Below are positions 36,314 to 44,359 of a stretch of DNA of 64,000 nucleotides, piece by piece. The DNA comes from Chryseobacterium cupriresistens. GTDB lineage: Bacteria; Bacteroidota; Bacteroidia; Flavobacteriales; Weeksellaceae. The stretch's first letter is position 1. The number at the start of each line of letters is the position of its first letter. The translations under genes and the position numbers were made by a program. The stretch spans positions 992,001 through 1,056,000 of the forward strand of contig NZ_JBKKJT010000001.1 of assembly GCF_046614675.1 (NCBI RefSeq). The letters run 5' to 3'. The notes under the pieces are model-generated. The model was not told the origin of the DNA, did not search any database, and saw only the letters and a program-made list of their open reading frames with translations.

Positions 36314-37660
36314 ATGAACCGTTATTTATATATCCAATTTTACCGTAATAAATCGTACATCATTGCACTTCTGTTTCTATTGATGGCAGGACTTATGGCT
36401 ATTTATACAGGAAAAAAATTCCTGGACAGGAACGAAGACATCATCTCCCGAAGCGGAGCATTTCAGAAAGAAAGTATTGAAAGAAATACGAAATTTCATA
36501 AGGATGATCTGGGACTGGTTCTTTATTATATTAAATTCAATCTGGTGAATGAAACACCCAGGCTGGCTGCTTTAAATATCGGAATGCGTGATTTAAACCC
36601 TTCTATTCAGGGAGTAACCATCCGGAATCTGGAAGAACAGCGCTATAATGCAGATTTTTATAATCCCGCCAATGCAGCTGTTGGAAATTTTGACTTTAGT
36701 TTTGTTGTTGTTTTCCTCTTTCCACTGGTGATTGTCGCATTCTGCTATAATCTGATTTCTGAAGAAGAAGAAAAAGGAACTTGGAAGCTGCTGTCCGTTC
36801 AGAGCGGTAATTTACAAAAGTTTCTGGATCAAAAGATGTTCGTACGTCTTTTGGCTGTTACAGCTGTTTATTTCGCATTAATTATCATCGCTTCAGTCTG
36901 GATAAAAATACCTTTAGATTCTTATTATACTGCCTTTATCATCAGTGGCTGGCTGTATATTATTCTTTGGTTTGCCTTGTGCAGATGGATGGTATCGTTC
37001 CGTAAAACATCGGCCCAGAATGCATTAATTCTGCTGATTGTTTGGGTGGGCATCAATTTTATTATCCCGATGAGCAGTAATATTCTGATACAGAAGCTGT
37101 ATCCGGTTCATGAGTCCCTTAAAGCTGTGATGGAACAGAGAGAAGGCTATCATAACAAATGGGATGAAGCTAAGCAGCCTACGATGGAAAAATTCTACAA
37201 AGCATATCCTCAATACAGAAATTTTACCGTGGAAGAGAATGATGCATTCACCTGGACCTGGTATTATGCCATGCAGCATATGGGAGACCTGGAATCTGCA
37301 AAATCATCCGAACTGTATACGGAAAAAATGCAGAAACGGAATCAGGCAGCAGACTATTTAGGCTATTTCCTCCCGAATCTTCATACTCAGCTGGCACAAA
37401 GCCATTTAGCAAAATCTGATATGAATAATCATTTACAGTATGCTTCATCGCTCAAAAAATTCCATGAGAAAAAAAGGCTGTTTTTCTACCCTCTGATTTT
37501 CTCAGGTAAGAGTGCGGAATCTGTCAACTGGGCACAGCAAACGATAGAGGTTTTCAAATTCTCTTCCTCTATCAAATGGATACAGATACTTCTTCCCTAC
37601 CTCATCTTCATTACTTTATTCATCATTCTTTCACAATACAAATACAGAAAACTATGTTAA
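36314..37660 (+). CDS. DUF3526-type ABC-2 permease (second copy)
   Basis: A 448-residue membrane protein with the same overall plan as its neighbour: one helix at about 15-33, a large extracytoplasmic loop, a helix group from about 130 to 265, and a final helix at about 420-440. The loops differ, so this is an old duplication or a heterodimer partner. The last seven bases overlap the ATPase gene. NosY-type permeases for copper-centre assembly share this fold. Whether this exporter moves a metal, a metallophore or a peptide cannot be read. Confidence 0.87.
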   Translation: MNRYLYIQFYRNKSYIIALLFLLMAGLMAIYTGKKFLDRNEDIISRSGAFQKESIERNTKFHKDDLGLVLYYIKFNLVNETPRLAALNIGMRDLNPSIQGVTIRNLEEQRYNADFYNPANAAVGNFDFSFVVVFLFPLVIVAFCYNLISEEEEKGTWKLLSVQSGNLQKFLDQKMFVRLLAVTAVYFALIIIASVWIKIPLDSYYTAFIISGWLYIILWFALCRWMVSFRKTSAQNALILLIVWVGINFIIPMSSNILIQKLYPVHESLKAVMEQREGYHNKWDEAKQPTMEKFYKAYPQYRNFTVEENDAFTWTWYYAMQHMGDLESAKSSELYTEKMQKRNQAADYLGYFLPNLHTQLAQSHLAKSDMNNHLQYASSLKKFHEKKRLFFYPLIFSGKSAESVNWAQQTIEVFKFSSSIKWIQILLPYLIFITLFIILSQYKYRKLC

Positions 37661-38349
37661 AAACAGTCAACCTGCATAAAAAATACAACGATTTCACCGC
37701 CCTTCATTCTCTTAATCTGGAAGTAAAAAAAGGTGAAATTTTTGCACTGCTCGGACAAAACGGAGCAGGAAAAAGTACAACCATCAATATTCTTCTGGGA
37801 CTCATTAAAGCAACTTCCGGAGATGCTTTTATTAATGATACTTCGGTAACAGAAGAGCCCAAAAAAATAAAAAAACATTTGGCTTACATTCCTGAAACCG
37901 TTCTTTTATATCCTAACCTTACAGGAATAGAAAACCTTGATTTTTTCTCCAAAATTGCAGGTTTTGATTACCAGAAAGATGAACTGTCTGCGCTCCTTAA
38001 ACGTACCGGTTTGCAGGAAACCGCCCATCATAAAGCATTGGGCAGTTATTCCAAAGGGATGCGCCAGAAAGTTGGAATTGCCATTGCTCTGGCCAAAGAT
38101 GCCAAAGTGCTTCTTCTGGATGAGCCTACCAGCGGTCTGGATCCCATAGCTACAGCAGAGTTTACAGAAATTGTAAGACAGCTGGGTAAAGAAGGCAGAA
38201 CGGTTTTAATGGCAACTCATGACATTTTCAATGCGGTAAGTGTTGCTACCAATATCGGTATTATGAAACAGGGAGAACTTGTCCAGAATTTACCTTCCAA
38301 AGCATTTACAGCGCAGGAATTACAGGAGCTGTATCTGAAAACAATCTGA
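37654..38349 (+). CDS. NosF-like ABC ATPase
   Basis: A 231-residue ABC ATPase. I start it at the ATG at 37654, overlapping the permease stop by seven bases. A longer in-frame reading from 37576 would run through the permease end. Walker A is GQNGAGKST (34-42), the signature is YSKGMRQK, and Walker B is LLLDEPTSGLDP. Single short ATPases with this signature go with ABC-2 type permeases such as NosFY. Two hairpins follow the stop, closing the operon. Confidence 0.93.
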   Translation: MLKTVNLHKKYNDFTALHSLNLEVKKGEIFALLGQNGAGKSTTINILLGLIKATSGDAFINDTSVTEEPKKIKKHLAYIPETVLLYPNLTGIENLDFFSKIAGFDYQKDELSALLKRTGLQETAHHKALGSYSKGMRQKVGIAIALAKDAKVLLLDEPTSGLDPIATAEFTEIVRQLGKEGRTVLMATHDIFNAVSVATNIGIMKQGELVQNLPSKAFTAQELQELYLKTI

Positions 38350-38356
38350 TGATCCT

Positions 38357-38374
38357 GTTACTTTAGCAAGTAAC
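38357..38374 (+). terminator. First terminator after the ABC operon
   Basis: GTTACTT / AAGTAAC with a four-base loop, then TTTTC, starting 8 bases after the ATPase stop. Confidence 0.65.
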
Positions 38375-38400
38375 TTTTCATATTAAATATCAATTGGTTG

Positions 38401-38430
38401 ATGCCCGGTGACAATTTTGTTACCGGGCAT
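38401..38430 (+). terminator. Second, stronger terminator after the ABC operon
   Basis: A 14-base stem, including ATGCCCGGT / ACCGGGCAT, with a two-base loop and TTTTTC directly after it on the plus strand. It also separates the operon from the convergent photolyase gene. Confidence 0.85.
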
Positions 38431-38447
38431 TTTTCATATCACATTAT

Positions 38448-39743
38448 TTATGTTAATGCTTTCTTATATTCGGATAAAGCTCTTTCACGGGCAAATGTGT
38501 GTTCTACTATGGGAGATGGATATGTTGGTGTATTCCATTCAGGGAGCCATTTTTTGATGTACAGTAAGTCTTTATCAAATTTTTCTGTCTGAGCCGTTGG
38601 ATTAAAAACCCTGAAATAAGGTGCTGCATCGCATCCCGAGCCTGCAGCCCACTGCCAGTTTCCATTGTTGGCAGACAGGTCATAATCATTCAGTTTTAAG
38701 GCAAAATACGCTTCCCCCCAGCGCCAGTCGATCAACAGATGTTTGCATAAAAAGCTCGCCACAATCATTCTTACCCGGTTATGCATATAGCCCGTCTCAT
38801 TCAGTTCCCTCATTCCGGCATCTACAATCGGATACCCTGTGGTTCCTTCACACCAATGCTTAAATTCTTTTTCATTATTCCGCCAGTGGATATTATCATA
38901 CTGCTTTTTGAAAGACTGATGAACCACCTGTGGGAAATGATATAAAATCTGCATAAAGAATTCACGCCAGATCAGCTCCGACAGCCATACCGCATTATGC
39001 TTCAATGCAAAAGCCACACACTTTCTGATGCTGATGGTTCCAAAGCGTAAAGCAATTCCGAGCTGTGTGGTATGCTGTAATGCCGGAAAATCACGGTACT
39101 TATCGTAATCATCAATAATAGACGCCTCCAGGACCGGTTTTTTAAAATCAAAATCTGTTTTTTTGAAACCTATTTCCTTTAATGCCACAATCTCAGAATA
39201 TTTCTGTGGAAAGAGGTTCTTAAAATCCAATTCAACAGATTGATAATGCTCAGGAGTTAAGGCTTCCCGCCACTTCTTTGCAAAAGGAGTGTAAACCGTA
39301 TAAGGCGAACCGTCTTTTTTAACAATCTGATCCTTATCAAAAATCACCTGATCTTTACTGGCCTTAAAAGGAATATTCTTTTCTTTGAAAAAATAATAGA
39401 TTTCCTTATCTCTCTCAATCGCCTGTGGTTCATAATCTCTGTTGCAGAAAACACTTTTGATAGTGTATTCTTCAGACAATTTCCTGAATATTTCTATAGG
39501 CTTACCATGATAGATATTGATTTTTGAATGATACTTTTTTAATGAAATATTGATATCTGTCAAAGCCTGATGTATATAATCAACCCTGCGGTCTTCTTTA
39601 TCTTCCAGCTTTCCGAGAATATCAGTATCAAATATAAAAATGGGTAGTACCGGTGCATCAGACTGCAGAGCGTGGTGAAGTCCGATATTGTCTTCCAATC
39701 TCAGGTCACGCCTGAACCAGAAAATGGTGATTGTATCTTTCAT
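38448..39743 (-). CDS. phrB: Class I deoxyribodipyrimidine photolyase
   Basis: A 431-residue photolyase/cryptochrome of class I. The N-terminal Rossmann part starts at WFRRDLRLEDN. The C-terminal FAD domain includes SELIWREFF, the TTGYPIVDAGMREL and MHNRVRMIVASFL motifs, and DYDLSANNGNWQWAAGSGCD. The adjacent Trp residues in NWQW match the family electron-transfer and substrate region. It should repair cyclobutane pyrimidine dimers using blue light. It stands alone on the minus strand. Antenna cofactor (folate or flavin) cannot be told. Confidence 0.93.
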   Translation of the reverse strand: MKDTITIFWFRRDLRLEDNIGLHHALQSDAPVLPIFIFDTDILGKLEDKEDRRVDYIHQALTDINISLKKYHSKINIYHGKPIEIFRKLSEEYTIKSVFCNRDYEPQAIERDKEIYYFFKEKNIPFKASKDQVIFDKDQIVKKDGSPYTVYTPFAKKWREALTPEHYQSVELDFKNLFPQKYSEIVALKEIGFKKTDFDFKKPVLEASIIDDYDKYRDFPALQHTTQLGIALRFGTISIRKCVAFALKHNAVWLSELIWREFFMQILYHFPQVVHQSFKKQYDNIHWRNNEKEFKHWCEGTTGYPIVDAGMRELNETGYMHNRVRMIVASFLCKHLLIDWRWGEAYFALKLNDYDLSANNGNWQWAAGSGCDAAPYFRVFNPTAQTEKFDKDLLYIKKWLPEWNTPTYPSPIVEHTFARERALSEYKKALT

Positions 39744-39930
39744 AATTGCTTAATTCAAATTCATTGATCATTCCTGCTTGGGAATGACTCCATAACTAAG
39801 GATAAATATACAGATTTACTCCATTAATATTTTTAATAATTTGCATGATCTGGCTTTATCATTACAGTTAATATGATGATATGAATTAAAATTTTCCGAC
39901 ATTTGCTCCAATTATAATAGAAGCTTACGC

Positions 39931-40173
39931 ATGGAAGAATTTGAAGTACCGGTAACTTATAAGGGCAAAGAACTGCTTTTCAATGGAAAGCTGGCTACAT
40001 TCTCTTACGGATATAAACTGTATGTAGACGTAGATGGAACTGAAGTCGTTATTGAGCGTGATGATCACGGTGACTTAAGAGCTCTTCTCCCCGATGCTGC
40101 TTCCGAAAAAAATGTAGATAAAGGACTTATTGAAGCCATTATAGAAGTATTTAAAGAGCTTCAGGTTTTATGA
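39931..40173 (+). CDS. Small conserved-looking acidic protein of unknown function
   Basis: An 80-residue soluble, acidic protein with a beta-rich first half (VTYKGKELLFNGKL, YGYKLYVDVDGTEVVIERDDHG) and a helical end (LIEAIIEVFKEL). I do not recognise a family. The tidy alternation and the space upstream (187 bases) support a real gene. It is convergent with the MFS gene, 13 bases away. Confidence 0.65.
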   Translation: MEEFEVPVTYKGKELLFNGKLATFSYGYKLYVDVDGTEVVIERDDHGDLRALLPDAASEKNVDKGLIEAIIEVFKELQVL

Positions 40174-40186
40174 TTTGTTAAATTCA

Positions 40187-41344
40187 TTATGATTTTCTGA
40201 ATACTTTCATCTGTCCGGCCATAATAGCCAGTAATATTCCAAAGCAGGCAAAAAGACCATATGAATACCTAAGATCAAAGCTTTCTGCAATATATCCGAT
40301 AAGAGGCGGCCCCATCAGAAATCCTAAAAATGATATGCTGGAAACAAATGATAAAGCAATACTCGGAGCTACTGTACTCACTTTTCCTACTGTACTGTAA
40401 ACGGAAGGCACACTCAGGGAACTTCCAAGGCCAATGATCATAAAAGCAATGATGCAGATCCACAGTTCCGGAAAGAAAACACTTAGAAAAAGTCCGCTGC
40501 TCATCAATAGCCCACAGCACTGCAGAACAATCTTTTTTCCATATTTTTCAATGATTTTATTCCCGATAAAACGACCTAAAGTCATCATTAAGATAAAACT
40601 TGTATATCCCAGTATGACAAGGTTTTCAGGTGCTTTAACTATAGTTTGAAAATAAACCCCGCTCCAGTCGAACATCGCTCCTTCAATCGCCATACTCAGA
40701 AAGCCTATAATTCCCAAACCAATCAGTGTAGGATTCACTGCTTTGAAAATTGAACGGGTCTGCGGTTCTGCTTTATGAATAATATTGGTCAGATTTTTTG
40801 TACTGTACAACCAAAGTATTCCTACCAGAAGGAAAATAACAGCAAAATGATAAAAAGTTCCTACATGGAGATTAATCATCAGCAAACCTATGACTGCCCC
40901 CGTAAGCCCTGCAAAGCACCATGCTCCGTGATAAGAAGAAAGAAGAGTTCTTTTCGTAATAGATTCTATCTCAATTGCTTGTGTATTGATGGCAATATTG
41001 CACATATTCCCGGACACACCGAAAAAGAACAGAACAGCCCCTAAAGTCCAGTAAGAAGGTGATAAACCAATTAAGAGAAGAAAAAAAGGATACAGCATAA
41101 AGCATCTTTTAATAATTCCGCTGCTTCCGTAGATGCTGATCAGTTTTCCGGCCAGAACCATCGTCGACAGCTGTCCTATCGGCATCAGAAGCAACAGCGT
41201 TCCCAACTGTGCTTCAGTAATGGAAAGAGCAGTTTTAATGATAGGAATCCGGCTCGCCCAGGAGGAAAAAACAAGCCCGTGGGCAAAGAATAGTAAAAAA
41301 CAGGCGGTCGGCATTTTTGCATTAAAAGATGGGGTCTCGTTCAT
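40187..41344 (-). CDS. MFS transporter
   Basis: A 385-residue inner-membrane protein with about 12 helices and an opening (FFAHGLVFSSWASRIPIIK) like the YbjJ/FucP-related sugar or drug porters. The loop between helices 2 and 3 lacks a perfect MFS signature. The ATG at 41344 has only a weak upstream region. It is alone on the minus strand, next to a repeat-rich gap of 430 bases. The substrate is unknown. Confidence 0.88.
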   Translation of the reverse strand: MNETPSFNAKMPTACFLLFFAHGLVFSSWASRIPIIKTALSITEAQLGTLLLLMPIGQLSTMVLAGKLISIYGSSGIIKRCFMLYPFFLLLIGLSPSYWTLGAVLFFFGVSGNMCNIAINTQAIEIESITKRTLLSSYHGAWCFAGLTGAVIGLLMINLHVGTFYHFAVIFLLVGILWLYSTKNLTNIIHKAEPQTRSIFKAVNPTLIGLGIIGFLSMAIEGAMFDWSGVYFQTIVKAPENLVILGYTSFILMMTLGRFIGNKIIEKYGKKIVLQCCGLLMSSGLFLSVFFPELWICIIAFMIIGLGSSLSVPSVYSTVGKVSTVAPSIALSFVSSISFLGFLMGPPLIGYIAESFDLRYSYGLFACFGILLAIMAGQMKVFRKS

Positions 41345-41774
41345 TATAACAGGGTAATAAAAATCCTTTTTGCAAATTTAGACACGCTGCGCTATTAAAA
41401 TGTAGTTCATTTTTGTCATTTTTATGTTCCATTTTGACCAATTAATGAAATTGCCGACCTCATTATGGTGGAAAATCACATTATTTTTTGAACACAAATT
41501 TTTATTTTCAAGTCTGTTTAAACTTAACCACAAAAGTCACAAAAGTTTTTATTTTCTAAACACTTTGGTATACTTTAGAAAGTTTAAGTAAATACCGTGT
41601 AATTAAGCTCACATAAGATGAAAATCTTTGATTTTCAACAAAACTTTAGGATACTTTTATACACAAAGCATATAACTTTAAATAGTTTAAGTGTTTAAAA
41701 AGCTTTTGTGTCTTTTGTGGTTTTATAACGTTTAAATAACTTTTTCATTAATTTCGTTGTATAAATAATGAGCC
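41345..41774. other. Non-coding region carrying a MITE-like element
   Basis: No gene is seen in these 430 bases. The right half is an inverted-repeat element (41526-41722). The left part holds the MFS promoter region and an 8-base palindrome GTTTAAAC near 41517. Confidence 0.6.
41526..41722. mobile_element. MITE-like non-autonomous inverted-repeat element
   Basis: About 200 bases bounded by 20-base inverted repeats, 41526-41545 and 41703-41722, that match at 19 of 20 positions. Each end contains two copies of CACAAAAG. The match continues imperfectly inward over about 55 bases, and the centre carries GAAAATC / GATTTTC, so the whole piece could fold into one long hairpin. It has no coding frame. 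A target-site duplication is not evident by eye. Similar CTTTTGTG-rich repeats are familiar in Flavobacteriia intergenic DNA. Confidence 0.6.
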
Positions 41775-42386
41775 ATGAAAGAAAAATGGATTGCTTATCC
41801 CACCATTTTGGAAGGGGAAACAGTTGAATTAATTCCTCTTGAAAAACAGCATTTTGAAGAATTATATACTGCCGCATCAGATAAAGAACTTTGGGAACTC
41901 ATTCCTACTGACTGTTCAGAGGAGACGATGTTTTATAAAACTTATGAATTCGCTTTATCAGAAAGAGAAACCGGAAATCAGTACCCGTTTGTCATACGAC
42001 ATAAAGAAACCGGAAAATTGATCGGCTCCACCCGCTTTTTTGAAATATATCCAGCAGACAGAAAACTGGAAATCGGATGGACATGGATCACCAAAGAGTT
42101 CTGGGGAACAGCCATCAACCTGGAATGCAAATTACTACTGCTCACCTTCTGCTTTGATGTACTGAAAACAAACAGGGTACAGTTGAAAACGAAAGACGAT
42201 AATTTCAGATCACGAAAAGCGATCGAAAAAATCGGTGGTGTATTTGAAGGTATTTTACGTAAAGACAAAGTTCTCAGGGATGGAAGCACAAGAAATGCGG
42301 CTTATTATAGTATTTTGGATGATGAATGGGCCACTGCAAAATTTAAAATTGAAGCTTTGATTAAAGAAAAGCAAAGTATTGGTTAA
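41775..42386 (+). CDS. RimJ/RimL-type GNAT acetyltransferase
   Basis: A 203-residue cytosolic N-acetyltransferase. The acetyl-CoA region is read around GSTRFFEIYPADRKLEIGWTWI and the following FWGTAINLECKLLLL helix, with NRVQLKTKDDNFRSRKAIEKIG at the end, as in the RimJ/RimL/PuuA-like subgroup. The substrate (protein N-terminus, antibiotic or amine) is unknown. Transcription ends at the bidirectional hairpin before the AraC gene. Confidence 0.88.
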   Translation: MKEKWIAYPTILEGETVELIPLEKQHFEELYTAASDKELWELIPTDCSEETMFYKTYEFALSERETGNQYPFVIRHKETGKLIGSTRFFEIYPADRKLEIGWTWITKEFWGTAINLECKLLLLTFCFDVLKTNRVQLKTKDDNFRSRKAIEKIGGVFEGILRKDKVLRDGSTRNAAYYSILDDEWATAKFKIEALIKEKQSIG

Positions 42387-42400
42387 AAGTATACCATAAA

Positions 42401-42428
42401 AAACACCCGATATTTGAAACGGGTGTTT
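42401..42428. terminator. Bidirectional terminator between GNAT and AraC genes
   Basis: AAACACCCG / CGGGTGTTT with a 10-base loop. T-rich tails lie on both sides, between two convergent genes. Confidence 0.85.
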
Positions 42429-42436
42429 GTATTTAT

Positions 42437-43351
42437 TTAATTGAAAGACTGTCTGTAACTCAATGGTGTTTTATCGGTTTTCTTTTTAAAGAGCTTATTG
42501 AAAGACTGCGGATGTTCAAATCCAAGAGCATACGCTACTTCAGATACAGAAAAACCTGTGGTAGTAAGATATTCTTTCGCCTTTTCAATCAGTTTTTCAT
42601 GAATATGCTGCTGGGCATTTAATCCGGTAAGGTTACGAAGCATATCACTCAGATAATGGGGTGACAGATTGAGCGTGGAGGCCAGAAATTCTACCGTAGG
42701 AAGCCCTTTATTTAAGGTTTCCTGCTCGTTAAAATACTTTTCCAGCACAACATCCATTTTAGCCAGTACATCATTATTAACTGCCTTTCTGGTGATAAAC
42801 TGTCTTTTATAAAAACGGTTGCTGTAATTAAGAAGCACATCAATATAAGAAACAATAACGTCCTGACTCACTTCATCAATAGCTGTATTGAGTTCATTTC
42901 CAATATTATCCAACAAGCCTGTTATCGTTGTCTTTTCCTGATCAGACAAGTGCAGTGCTTCATTTGTATCATAAGAAAAGAAACCGAAGTTTTTGATATT
43001 CTTTGCCAAAGGATAACTTCTGATGAAATCCGGATGTACCAACAAAGTATATCCGCAGTATTCTGCATTCTCATCAGTAGAAAGAACCTGACCGGGAGCA
43101 GTAAACATCATTCCTCCCTCATTGAAATCATAATATCCCTGTCCATAGCCCATTTTTCCAACCGTGGAATATTTATACGAGATCTTATAAAAATTCAGGA
43201 TAAAGCTTCTCTTCAGCATATCTTTTCTGATGCTCATTTTCGTATTATCCACAAGGCTTACCAACGGATGAAGCGGCTTGGGCAGCTGCAGCATATTGTG
43301 CAATTCTGATATGGATGAGATCTTCAGTGGAATATTATCTTTCTTTTCCAT
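42437..43351 (-). CDS. AraC-family transcription regulator
   Basis: A 304-residue regulator with an N-terminal cupin-like effector part (about 40-160) and a C-terminal double helix-turn-helix (about 205-302, with STLNLSPHYLSDMLRNLTG and GFEHPQSFNKLFKKKTDKTPLSYR). It lies 76 bases downstream of the short-chain dehydrogenase gene on the same strand. It is likely to control that gene in response to a small molecule, which is unknown. Confidence 0.93.
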   Translation of the reverse strand: MEKKDNIPLKISSISELHNMLQLPKPLHPLVSLVDNTKMSIRKDMLKRSFILNFYKISYKYSTVGKMGYGQGYYDFNEGGMMFTAPGQVLSTDENAEYCGYTLLVHPDFIRSYPLAKNIKNFGFFSYDTNEALHLSDQEKTTITGLLDNIGNELNTAIDEVSQDVIVSYIDVLLNYSNRFYKRQFITRKAVNNDVLAKMDVVLEKYFNEQETLNKGLPTVEFLASTLNLSPHYLSDMLRNLTGLNAQQHIHEKLIEKAKEYLTTTGFSVSEVAYALGFEHPQSFNKLFKKKTDKTPLSYRQSFN

Positions 43352-43427
43352 GATATAAAATTATAAATTATTGGGTGAAAAAGACAGTACAAATGTAATT
43401 TACTTATACTGTCTTTCAAAAACCTGA

Positions 43428-44225
43428 TTACATAAACTGTTTTCCGAACTGCTCTCTGAATGCTTCATCACCTAGTTCAAGACGCTGTGCATAGATGGCT
43501 TTAGCATCTTCTCCGGCCACATATCTCAGTTGTTTTTTACCATCTGTTGCAGCCTCATAGACTACTGCTGCAATCTGTTCCGGTGTAGAAGCCGCTTCCA
43601 TCATCCCTTCCATTTTAGAAAACAGAGAATTCGTCATGTCTTCATAAGCAGGACTGGATGCTGAGTCCAGAGAACGACTTACAAAATCCGTCTTGATTCC
43701 TCCGGGAGAAACAGTTTTAATATCAATCCCCAAAGTATTAAGCTCAAAAGCTAAGCTTTCACTCCACCCTTCAAGCGCCCACTTGGTCGCGTGATAAGTA
43801 GAACCCAATGGGAACGCTACCAGTCCTCCTATAGACGTTGTAGAAATGAACATTCCTCTTTTCTGTTCTCTGAAGTAAGGAATAAATGCCTGTGTAACGC
43901 GTATAACCCCTAATAAATTCGTGTCAAGCTGTTTGACGATCTGATCATCAGAAAGCGCTTCCAAAGGTCCTATAAGACCATATCCCGCGTTATTATACAC
44001 CACATCGATGTCTCCAAGTTCAAGAGCCTGCTTTACAGTAGACTTAATCTGTTCCGGATCGGTAACATCCAGCGGAAGTACAGTTACATTCTCCAAAGCC
44101 GCAAGATCAGCTGCTGCTTCAGGGTTTCTCATAGTCGCGATTACTTTCCATCCGTTGTTTTGAAATAATTGGGCAGCTGCTTTTCCTAATCCTGTAGAAG
44201 CACCTGTTATAAAAATTGTTTTCAT
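43428..44225 (-). CDS. Short-chain dehydrogenase/reductase
   Basis: A 265-residue classical SDR. I start at the ATG at 44225, so the TGASTGLG dinucleotide motif lies at residues 7-14; an in-frame start 27 bases upstream has no support. The YNNAGYG element and the YHATK active-site motif (with the STTS serine upstream) are intact. Substrate is unknown. The AraC gene 76 bases downstream probably regulates it. A SNF2 helicase is divergent on the other side. Confidence 0.92.
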   Translation of the reverse strand: MKTIFITGASTGLGKAAAQLFQNNGWKVIATMRNPEAAADLAALENVTVLPLDVTDPEQIKSTVKQALELGDIDVVYNNAGYGLIGPLEALSDDQIVKQLDTNLLGVIRVTQAFIPYFREQKRGMFISTTSIGGLVAFPLGSTYHATKWALEGWSESLAFELNTLGIDIKTVSPGGIKTDFVSRSLDSASSPAYEDMTNSLFSKMEGMMEAASTPEQIAAVVYEAATDGKKQLRYVAGEDAKAIYAQRLELGDEAFREQFGKQFM

Positions 44226-44321
44226 TTTTCCTGGTTTAAAATTACAGGACAAAGTTCTGCATTACAACAAACGCCCGAGTTGCCAAAATGGGGTAAGGTG
44301 TAGCCAAAACGGATTCTTCAA

Positions 44322-44329
44322 TATATTTG
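44322..44329 (+). promoter_or_regulatory. Possible -7 box for the SNF2 helicase gene
   Basis: TATATTTG matches TAnnTTTG, 30 bases before the ATG at 44360. A second match (TAAGTTTG, 44337-44344) is closer to the start. A -33 TTG is not clear for either. Confidence 0.35.
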
Positions 44330-44359
44330 TTTTTTGTAAGTTTGTCCCGATCTATTTTT

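Noticed and set aside
37576..37653. Longer N-terminus for the NosF-like ATPase
   Set aside because: The extra codons lie in the permease gene and the ABC domain starts normally at the ATG at 37654.
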